Assembly: GCA_021803885.1 (NCBI GenBank)
Contig: JAJZKY010000429.1
Location: 1 to 5,060, forward strand
Direction of reading: 5' to 3'
Source: Planctomycetota bacterium
GTDB lineage: Bacteria; Planctomycetota; Phycisphaerae; WQYP01; JAJZKY01
DNA: 5,060 nt
Made by a program: the position numbers and the translations under genes. This document shows, one piece after another, positions 1 through 5,060 of the stretch (positions are counted from its first letter, which is position 1; each line of letters opens with the position of its first letter). Below the pieces are notes generated by a model that saw nothing but the letters and a program-made list of their open reading frames with translations, had not been told where the DNA came from and made no database searches.

Positions 1-211
1 TATCAAGCAACGCAAGGAGGAAGCCGATGCGAAACGCAACCAGCCCGGCTGGAAAGCGCGCCGTTGGGTGGTGGAACGAACCCATTCCTGGCTCAATCGT
101 TATCGCAAACTGCTGGTCAGCTTCGAGAAGACCGAGGCCAGCTATGTGGCCTTGCTCTCCCTTGCCGCCGCTTTAACTTGCTGGAGACAGACCATCGTTA
201 TTTGCGGATAA
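1..211 (+). CDS. IS5-family transposase, C-terminal fragment (5' part outside window)
   Basis: This is the last 69 codons of a DDE transposase, read in the second frame from base 2 and ending at TAA 209-211. The segment RWVVERTHSWLNRYRKL is characteristic of the C-terminal catalytic block of IS5-family enzymes. The Glu in WVVERT (codon at 74-76) should be the third acidic residue of the DDE triad, with the Arg and Lys of the usual Y/R-x-x-x-E-x(6)-R/K pattern around it. The ending, with SLAAALTCWRQT, is also typical of the group. No lesion is visible in the visible part, but the first two catalytic residues lie outside the window, so activity cannot be judged. The gene points into the decayed gene at 220-1020, whose reading frame runs into this element from the other strand, so this copy probably inserted there. 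Family assignment is confident; the subgroup is not assigned. Confidence 0.9.
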   Translation, partial: IKQRKEEADAKRNQPGWKARRWVVERTHSWLNRYRKLLVSFEKTEASYVALLSLAAALTCWRQTIVICG

Positions 212-219
212 GTTCTTAA
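198..219 (+). mobile_element. Probable right terminus of the IS5-family element
   Basis: Immediately after the transposase stop, the sequence TTTGCGGATAAGTTCTTAAG marks the likely end of the element; IS5-family genes usually stop within a few dozen bases of the terminal repeat. Beyond about 219 the sequence changes to the decayed minus-strand gene. The exact last base and the target duplication cannot be set, because the left end of the element is not in the window. The short palindrome CTTAAG at 215-220 could include the duplicated target. The boundary is inferred from the change of content, not from a matched inverted repeat. Confidence 0.5.
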
Positions 220-1020
220 GTCTTGATACCGCTCCTGTAAGCCCACTTGGCCATTCCATATTAGGAATTTCTGCGTGCCGTCTCCGAATGCCATTTGCAA
301 TATGTTCACACAGTCGTGCGCTTGTGAGTCCTTCAACATCTATACATCCGCACATAAATAAAGGGACATCAATGAATGATACGCATGAATATTCCTCGCA
401 AATCATAAAGCAAACGATTTTGTCGGAAAACCATCATGTCCCTTTAATAAGACGCGGCTGTATAGAAGGGTATTCGTAGAGATATTCTTTGCCACAACAT
501 CATCAGGCCAGTTGGAACCGTGCGACAGCGAGATCGATGGTATTCCCAACGCGTTGAGTTCGTGCAAGCGGTCAATCTACCAATCGTCCTTCTTAATTAT
601 GATTTCTTTTCTATCGGCAAATTTGCGCGACAATAGCTCACAATCCAGGCCTGCGATCCAGACTAAATGCTTTGCATTTTGCTTCAACATTCCAAATGCA
701 TCAGTCACCAATTGTGCAATCGGCCCGCCTGCCTCTCTCCAACTTCCCGGCATGCACGAGAGAACAACGCTTTCAGATGAGAAGCCAAGCTCATTGCGTG
801 CACGAACGAAATCTGCACGCCGATATGCGGACGGAAAAGGTGACACTGATGTCAAGTCGAACATTGAGACCTTTCCAATGCGTGGTAGATACCTTCGATC
901 GTTGCGAATGGATTAGCATGTAGCATGTTTGCCAGAATCGTAGCTTGGAATAGCAGCGGTTCCTGAGCAGCATAAGATATCATAGTTACTCACCGCATTG
1001 AGAGCAGAATCGGGTGATCA
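220..1020 (-). pseudogene. Decayed gene, possibly a GT-B-type glycosyltransferase, 3' end cut by IS5
   Basis: Conceptual translation on the minus strand gives one continuous protein-like sequence once lesions are bridged. Reading from 1017 it includes SNYDILCCSGTAAIPSYDSG, then a TAA at 913-915, then a long open stretch from 912 to 580, a TAG at 577-579, and a further segment with HELNALGIPSISLSHGSN. Near 478-486 the sense appears to move to another frame (LYEYPSIQPRLIKGT), interrupted by TGA 434-436, then on through CFMICEEYSCVSFIDVPLF to the IS5 boundary without a natural stop. The middle part (about 800-610) has an R-x-ELGF, VVLSCMPGSW, HLVWIAG layout that recalls the start of the C-terminal Rossmann domain of GT-B glycosyltransferases. 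That resemblance is weak and is an inference. The N-terminal half is missing: upstream of 1020 there is another in-frame TGA at 1018-1020, and a protein-like reading may extend to about 1050. Each stop is one transition away from a sense codon (CAA, CAG, CGA or TGG), as expected for a gene drifting without selection. Pseudogene status is fairly sure; the family is not. Confidence 0.6.
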
Positions 1021-1068
1021 TGCAGCCGTCTGGAGTGATGGATACTGTCATGGGGTCCGCAGTACGCT

Positions 1069-1105
1069 CTAAACGACCACCGGCTGAAAGCCGGTGGTCG
1101 TTTAG
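1069..1105. terminator. Perfect 17-bp hairpin at the 3' end of nagA
   Basis: CTAAACGACCACCGGCT (1069-1085) and its exact complement (1089-1105) are separated by a three-base loop, GAA on the plus strand. The nagA stop codon TAA (complement of 1102-1104) lies inside the right arm, so the structure forms at the very end of the operon transcript. The stem is strong and GC-rich in its loop-proximal part and ends in AAAC/GTTT, but no long U-tract follows on either strand. It may act as a bidirectional terminator or as an mRNA 3'-end stabiliser. Alternatively it may be a copy of a dispersed palindromic repeat of the REP type or an IS200/IS605-like end. The structure is certain; the role is inferred. 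Confidence 0.65.
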
Positions 1106-2253
1106 TCAGATGGCGAGCGTGTGTACACTTGCTCCCCTCTGACTAGCACCGTTTCAACGCGCAATGCTTTCGCGTCAGCGCGGAAAGTAACCAAGTTGGC
1201 GGGCTGGCCCGGTGCGATCTCCGTACAGATTGCGCAGCGGCGAAGAAGCTTTCCGGGGTTTGTCGTTGCTGCCTGAAGAGCCTCCTGGAGTGAAGTACCG
1301 GCGAACTTTTGAAAAATGTTGATGGCGCGATTCATGCCTGAGGCCGAGCCTGCCATGCTTTGGCGGTCAGCGGTTATTACTTGGCCGCTGGGCAAGAGTA
1401 GGATCTCCCTGCCAGCCAAAGAATAGCGGCCAGAAGGTAAGTTGGCTACATGAACGGCATCGGTGACAAGGATGCAGCGGTCGATGCCTTTGGCCTTGTA
1501 AATTGTTCGCACGAGATCCGGAGGCAGATGGAAGCCATCGCAAATCAAGCTGGCCAGGAGCCCGGCACTCGCCATCTGAGCCCAAATAGGGCTTTGATGT
1601 CTATCGATGAAGGCTGGGCATCCGTTCCCCAAATGCGTGCTAAGCTCGGCTCCCGCTCCAATGGCCTTATGAATATGTTTGGGCGTGCCGTCGGTGTGGC
1701 CGATGGCGACGATTATTCCAGCAGCTCTCGCACGCCGGATAAAGTCGCAAGCCTCCGGTAATTCTGGAGCGAGGGTAACAATGGCGATATTTCCGCCTGC
1801 TGCTTCCTGCAATCGCGAGAACTCATTCCAGTCCGGAGATCGCATCAACTCCGGGTTGTGGGCTCCCCGCGCTGCGCCAGGCGAGAGATAAGGACCTTCC
1901 AGATGATAGCAAGGCACGGTAGATGCAAAACGAGCATCAAGTCGCCGCGCTTCTTCCAGCACCCTAAAATTTCGCTCGAGACGTTCAATGGTATTGGTGA
2001 TCAGCGTTGCACAGAAACTTGTGACCCCTGTTTTCCAGATTGATTGTAGAACGCCGATGACTTTTCCTGTATTAAGTTCTGGGTCGGAGAAGTCGACTCC
2101 TGCAAATCCGTTGATTTGAATATCCACGAAGCCGGGACTGACAAAGGCGCTCTTAGAGTTAGTTGGACCCAGCGCACGCACCGAATTGATTTGATGATTC
2201 TGAATATCAATTTGCGTCAGTCCCTTGCCCGCAATGTTTGCCGTGATTTCCAT
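1102..2253 (-). CDS. nagA: N-acetylglucosamine-6-phosphate deacetylase (NagA-type amidohydrolase)
   Basis: The 383-residue protein has the usual NagA length. Members hydrolyse N-acetylglucosamine 6-phosphate to glucosamine 6-phosphate and acetate in the cytoplasm, the first committed step of amino-sugar use. Visible motifs in order: PGFVDIQINGFAGVDFSD (40-57; Gln46 rather than the HxH of two-metal enzymes, as in the E. coli type), HLEGPYLSPGAARGAH (117-132; Glu119 metal ligand), TLAPE (160-164), GHTDG (185-189; His186 metal ligand), STHLGNG (205-211; His207 metal ligand), CDGFH (238-242; His242 probable substrate contact), LVTDA (262-266; Asp265 catalytic), MAGSASGM (300-307), TTNPGKLL (330-337) and GQPANLV (349-355). 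All metal and catalytic residues are present. The usual THLFNAM block is replaced by THLGNGCPAFIDRHQ, marking a divergent subfamily whose substrate may differ. The ATG at 2251-2253 is the first start after the symporter stop. A GGAG lies about 15 bases upstream, farther than ideal, so translation may depend partly on coupling. It is the second gene of an operon and ends in a strong hairpin. Confidence 0.88.
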   Translation of the reverse strand: MEITANIAGKGLTQIDIQNHQINSVRALGPTNSKSAFVSPGFVDIQINGFAGVDFSDPELNTGKVIGVLQSIWKTGVTSFCATLITNTIERLERNFRVLEEARRLDARFASTVPCYHLEGPYLSPGAARGAHNPELMRSPDWNEFSRLQEAAGGNIAIVTLAPELPEACDFIRRARAAGIIVAIGHTDGTPKHIHKAIGAGAELSTHLGNGCPAFIDRHQSPIWAQMASAGLLASLICDGFHLPPDLVRTIYKAKGIDRCILVTDAVHVANLPSGRYSLAGREILLLPSGQVITADRQSMAGSASGMNRAINIFQKFAGTSLQEALQAATTNPGKLLRRCAICTEIAPGQPANLVTFRADAKALRVETVLVRGEQVYTRSPSD

Positions 2254-2284
2254 AATCGCTTAGGTAGGCTCCAATCTCTTAACG

Positions 2285-4021
2285 TTAGAATCGCAATAGC
2301 GTCCACAGGCAGACAACCAGCCCCGCGCATAGCGCGAATCCAACCAACAAACCCTTCAGGTCATGGTGATAGGCTTTGAAGAAGCTGATGCCGCATGCGC
2401 CTCGCCGCAAGTGCAAAAGATTGACGAAAAGCAATTTGCGGCCCTCCTCTGCATCCCACCTGCTCAGTTCAACAGCTGAGGCCGAAGCTCCGGGAACTAT
2501 CTCCCGCGGATTCATAGCAACGGAACACCGGGCTATGGTTTCATCTGGTGTGAGGTCAGAGGGCGTCTCAAGCTGGGCAAAGAACGATTCGACTTGGGTC
2601 TCAGGCTCAGGACGAGTCAGTAGACTCACAATAACCAAGCTTAGAATACCTACAGTGAGAGAAGAGATAAATACGTTGGGATTCCAATAGTCCAGGCGCT
2701 CGTTCTTCAAGTGATACAGAAGGAAGTTGGTGAACAGGGCACCCAACACGCTGCTGGCTCCTCCCCAGCGGTTCGCTCGGGGCCACATTAGGCCTATCAC
2801 AACGCTGATACCTATATAAGTTGCTAAAGTCTCGGTTAACAAAAATGAGTAAAGAACCTTTTGAATGAAAAACAGTGCATACACCACCGCGATCAGTACC
2901 ACCGCGAGCCCGCTTACCCGTCCAACCCAAAGATAGTGGCGCTCGGATTGTGTCCGGACTAACCAGCGCCGGTAAAAGCCTTGCGTGAATAACGCACCGC
3001 TGTCAATCATCAGTGCCGAGCAACTTGCCAGGCCAGCGCCCATGATACTCGCAATCATCAAGCCGCGGAACCCTGGGGAAAGAAGGTGACGGCATGCGAA
3101 GCCGAACGCATCTTCCGGATCTCTAAGGGTGTGCACACCGAAAATCGCTCGCTTCACCATCACGGCCACCATCAGGCCTATGAATGCCCAGCCTACGGTG
3201 CAAATGCGCTTAGTGAGCGAACCATAGAAAAGCCCTATACGGCACGTGTACTCATCCTTCCCGGTGCTGACAGCCGCCATCATATGGGGTTGCGCCATGA
3301 TGCCGATGACGCCGTTAATTGTCAGTGCCAGAATGAACCACAATCCGATTTCTTTGGGCGTCGCTAGCGAAAAATTAAAAGCGGGCAGCGTTCGTTTCAT
3401 GCCGTTGAGACCGCCAACGAGGCTCCAGCCCAGCGGAATCAGGATGAAAGAAAGCAAGATAATCAGCATACCTTGAATGCAGTCGCTCCAGGCGGAAGCC
3501 ACCAGACCACCAATAAAACTATAGAGAATAAAAATGGCGGCCAAGCCCAGTACAATGTGATTGACTTCCACGTGGCCGCCGAAGATAATGTTCAAAATTT
3601 TCGCAGTCCCTTTGAGGATGCTCGCGATATTGATGATAAAAAAAACGAAGGAGAAGACAATATAGAGTCCCCCCATACCTGTGCCATAGCGATCCTCCAT
3701 CATTTCCGCGGTTGTCGTGCGTCGAACCCGGCGGAACACGGGCGCCATTATCCAGTAGAATGGCATTGCAAAAAGGTTCTTCCACTGATACCAGATCGCG
3801 GAAATGCCATCGCTGTACACTGCCCCAATCAAGCTCACGGCCATGTCGGAATGTGTGCCTACGCCGAAGCTCTGCGCTATCATTAAGAGCTTGCCAAAGT
3901 GCCGCTTACCCAAAAAATACTGCTCTGTGTCCTTGACCTTGATGCTGGCGACAATGCCCACTGCGGCTAACGCGACAAGATAGATGGCTATGATCGACCA
4001 ATCCAAGATTCCAATTTGCAT
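2285..4021 (-). CDS. Sodium:solute symporter (SSS family), probably amino-sugar uptake
   Basis: The 578-residue membrane protein belongs to the sodium:solute symporter family, which couples uptake of sugars, amino acids or sialic acid to inward Na+ flow across the cytoplasmic membrane. The hydrophobic segments lie near residues 8-26, 45-68, 75-97, 116-140, 155-174, 178-200, 226-246, 264-290, 318-345, 365-386, 392-412, 420-437, 450-468 and 557-577. The family hallmark YSFIGGLVASAWSDCIQG (167-184) is clear, as are YFLGKR (35-40), a DRYG after the third helix (110-113) and the Na+-site-like helix with ASCSALMIDSGALFTQGFY (332-350). A polar stretch at 469-556 followed by one last helix forms a C-terminal extension beyond the common 13-helix core. 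I chose the ATG at 4019-4021 because the protein then starts right at the first helix (MQIGILDWSIIAIYL). The frame is open up to 4219, but those 66 extra residues are charged and unlike the family. No strong ribosome site is seen; AAGGGTG lies about 14 bases upstream. The nagA gene follows after 31 bases, which suggests an N-acetylated amino sugar as substrate; that is an inference. Confidence 0.88.
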   Translation of the reverse strand: MQIGILDWSIIAIYLVALAAVGIVASIKVKDTEQYFLGKRHFGKLLMIAQSFGVGTHSDMAVSLIGAVYSDGISAIWYQWKNLFAMPFYWIMAPVFRRVRRTTTAEMMEDRYGTGMGGLYIVFSFVFFIINIASILKGTAKILNIIFGGHVEVNHIVLGLAAIFILYSFIGGLVASAWSDCIQGMLIILLSFILIPLGWSLVGGLNGMKRTLPAFNFSLATPKEIGLWFILALTINGVIGIMAQPHMMAAVSTGKDEYTCRIGLFYGSLTKRICTVGWAFIGLMVAVMVKRAIFGVHTLRDPEDAFGFACRHLLSPGFRGLMIASIMGAGLASCSALMIDSGALFTQGFYRRWLVRTQSERHYLWVGRVSGLAVVLIAVVYALFFIQKVLYSFLLTETLATYIGISVVIGLMWPRANRWGGASSVLGALFTNFLLYHLKNERLDYWNPNVFISSLTVGILSLVIVSLLTRPEPETQVESFFAQLETPSDLTPDETIARCSVAMNPREIVPGASASAVELSRWDAEEGRKLLFVNLLHLRRGACGISFFKAYHHDLKGLLVGFALCAGLVVCLWTLLRF

Positions 4022-4189
4022 TTCAGTAGGTACCACACCCTTATGATTTGTTCGTTTAAAGATGATTGTCGGACGATCTATGAATTGCTGGAAATCCTCT
4101 CTGAAGCTTGGAGAGCAACGGCCATCTCTGAAAAAGTCCTTCCGAAGCGGTACTCGAAACATCCATTCGCTATACCACCGTTCCGCGAG
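4022..4189. other. Gene-free leader upstream of the symporter-nagA operon
   Basis: About 170 bases lie between the chosen symporter start and the first recognisable piece of the IS630 relic. The operon promoter should be here or inside the relic. I could not find a convincing pair of -35 and -10 boxes or a clear operator palindrome on the minus strand, so none is called. The open frames crossing it on both strands do not resemble any protein I recognise. Confidence 0.4.
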
Positions 4190-4468
4190 CATGCTCCTGG
4201 TTCTTGCAACTACGGGCATGTAGTGGGCTTTCGCAGAGGAAACTTCACACCTACTACTGCTCGCGGCTCAATCCGACCGAGATATGGTTTGCCAGGATCG
4301 AACGAGACGTCATCGCCCGCGGAGTGTTTACCTCGCTTCCTGATCTGGCCAGCAAACTGCGCCGCTACATCAACGCCTATTCCTCCCAATGATCGCCCTA
4401 TTCAGTGAAAGTATTCCGATCCCTCACGCCGCATCCGTATTAACAAAATCTCTGCGACAGGCCCCTAG
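4190..4468 (+). pseudogene. IS630-family transposase relic, multiply frameshifted
   Basis: The C-terminal third of an IS630-type DDE transposase can be pieced together across three reading frames. MLLVL (4192-4206) is followed by NYGHVVGF (from 4208), which matches the usual VLDNYGTH block if one base is missing from the Asp codon at 4206-4207. NFTPT (4241-4255) should run into YCSRLNPTEIWFARIERD, but one base is missing near 4253-4255. The third catalytic Glu is at 4279-4281, and ERDVIARGVFTSLPDL is very typical of the family. A further shift near 4383-4388 leads into NDRPIQ, a TGA at 4406-4408 where the family normally has Trp, then KYSDPSRRIRINKISATGP and TAG 4466-4468. The stretch between NYGH and FTPT is also shorter than I expect for the family, suggesting an internal deletion. 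No upstream part of the gene is recognisable. It cannot make an active enzyme. It lies tail to tail with the next element. Confidence 0.8.
4465..4468. mobile_element. Likely IS630 insertion junction (CTAG)
   Basis: CTAG is the known preferred target of IS630-type elements, which duplicate the central TA. Here it separates the last readable codons of the plus-strand IS630 relic from the last codons of the minus-strand IS630 transposase. This suggests that the second element inserted at the 3' end of the first, with the target TA supplying part of its stop codon. The inverted repeat cannot be verified because the other end of the element is outside the window. Confidence 0.45.
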
Positions 4469-5060
4469 GTCTCTGACCGTGTGATGTTGTTTCTGTTATA
4501 GCCGAACTTCTGGCGTGCGCTTGTTCGTGTAAACTGCCAGTTGATGGTGACACGGTCACGGTTCATTTTCCGGTTCCAGGCCCTTGCTTCCCGCCGCAGG
4601 TCGCCGAGTGTGGGGATTCTGCGCTGGCCCAGGCACTGGCGGCTGAACAGGCTGATCTCGATCTCCGCCTGGTTCAGCCAGCTACCGTGTTTCGGGGTGT
4701 AGTGCACCGTGAAACGCTCCCACAACAGACCGCCGATCTTCTCGCCGAACCGGTCCACCAGCGCCTTGCGGTTATGTGAACTCAGATTGTCCATCACCAG
4801 ATGGATGGTGTCGGCCTGCGGATAGCTGGCCGCGATCTCCCCCAGGTAATCGGCAAACTCCGGCGAGCAGCGGTCCGGGGTCGGTTTGGTAAAGTGCCGC
4901 CCCGCCTTCGGCTGGACGCCGCAGAAGACATTGGCCGTGCCGCGCCGCTGGTACTCGCAATCGCGCCGGGCAATCCGTTCCGGCCGCATGGGCCGCGGCG
5001 GCCGGACATCCGCATGCAGCACCACCGGATTCTCATCCACACAGACCACAGGCTCCCTTC
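4465..5060 (-). CDS. IS630-family transposase, C-terminal part (5' end outside window)
   Basis: The open frame enters from the right edge of the window and ends at TAG (complement of 4465-4467). It encodes the DDE catalytic domain of an IS630/Tc1-mariner-type transposase, which cuts and inserts the element at TA dinucleotides. Counting from the GTG codon at 5047-5049 as residue 1, the first catalytic Asp is in VCVDEN (residue 5), the second in HLVMDNLSSHN (residue 87) and the Glu in HGSWLNQAEIEIS (residue 129), with VHYTPKHG before it. DANVFCGVQPKAG-like residues (38-50) and the C-terminal tail with NWQFTRTSARQKFGY (170-184) are also typical. The frame continues upstream past that GTG (codons for R, E, P), so the true start is off the window. 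No stop or shift is visible, so the copy may be active or recently so. It is more GC-rich than the sequence left of it, as expected for an incoming element. The stop codon coincides with a CTAG, the preferred IS630 target. Confidence 0.92.
   Translation of the reverse strand, partial: REPVVCVDENPVVLHADVRPPRPMRPERIARRDCEYQRRGTANVFCGVQPKAGRHFTKPTPDRCSPEFADYLGEIAASYPQADTIHLVMDNLSSHNRKALVDRFGEKIGGLLWERFTVHYTPKHGSWLNQAEIEISLFSRQCLGQRRIPTLGDLRREARAWNRKMNRDRVTINWQFTRTSARQKFGYNRNNITRSET

Noticed and set aside
434..915. Stop-codon recoding or readthrough in the decayed gene
   Set aside because: All three stop types occur together with a frameshift, a missing N-terminal part and an IS-truncated end; decay explains this more simply.
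512..916. Open frame of 134 codons on the plus strand
   Set aside because: It is the opposite-strand shadow of the decayed gene; its composition is Ser/Arg-rich and resembles no protein family I know.
3473..3886. Open frame of 137 codons on the plus strand within the symporter
   Set aside because: It is antisense to a gene with strong family motifs and has no recognisable domain.
4022..4219. N-terminal extension of the symporter by 66 residues to an ATG at 4219
   Set aside because: The extra residues are charged, unlike the SSS family, and partly overlap the IS630 relic; the ATG at 4021 starts exactly at the first helix.
4016..4408. A 130-codon plus-strand open frame taken as a gene
   Set aside because: Only its later part matches a piece of an IS630 transposase, and the match switches frames; it is part of the relic, not a separate gene.
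1..5060. Composite transposon carrying the symporter-nagA operon
   Set aside because: The flanking elements are from different families (IS5 and IS630), so they cannot act as a matched pair of ends.
1..5060. CRISPR arrays, tRNA or rRNA genes, defence islands
   Set aside because: No regularly spaced repeats, cloverleaf-like sequence or rRNA motifs were seen by eye on either strand, and no defence-type protein is encoded.

Overview
This window is a short catabolic operon on the minus strand, hemmed in by insertion-sequence remnants and gene wreckage. The only two complete, intact-looking genes are a sodium:solute symporter (2285-4021) and, 31 bases downstream, a NagA-type N-acetylglucosamine-6-phosphate deacetylase (1102-2253). 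The likely joint role is uptake and breakdown of an N-acetylated amino sugar. The kinase (or PTS) needed to make the phosphorylated NagA substrate, and a NagB deaminase, are not in the window. A perfect 17-bp hairpin covers the nagA stop codon and probably ends the transcript.

Layout from left to right: (1) 1-219, the 3' end of an IS5-family transposase gene on the plus strand and its terminus. (2) About 220-1020, a decayed minus-strand gene that resembles the C-terminal half of a GT-B glycosyltransferase. It carries several in-frame stops and at least one frameshift, and it runs directly into the IS5 end. (3) 1069-1105, the hairpin. (4) 1102-4021, the symporter-nagA operon. (5) 4022-4190, a gene-free leader upstream of the operon. 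(6) About 4190-4468, a badly decayed IS630-family transposase relic on the plus strand. (7) 4465-5060, the 3' part of a second IS630-family transposase on the minus strand, open and with its three acidic catalytic residues. It meets the relic tail to tail at a CTAG, the target preferred by IS630.

The organism cannot be fixed from this window. Mixed base composition, abundant IS debris, an SSS-type symporter and the CCACCGGCT/AGCCGGTGG hairpin would suit a free-living soil or sediment bacterium. Acidobacteriota is one low-confidence possibility, and nothing here is diagnostic. The flanking IS elements belong to different families, so the operon is not a simple composite transposon. The picture is a genomic region accumulating insertions and pseudogenes around one operon that remains open. 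I see no clear sign of a novel defence or mobile system. The points most worth a second look are the NagA variant motif, the symporter's C-terminal extension, the decayed glycosyltransferase-like gene and the nested IS630 junction.
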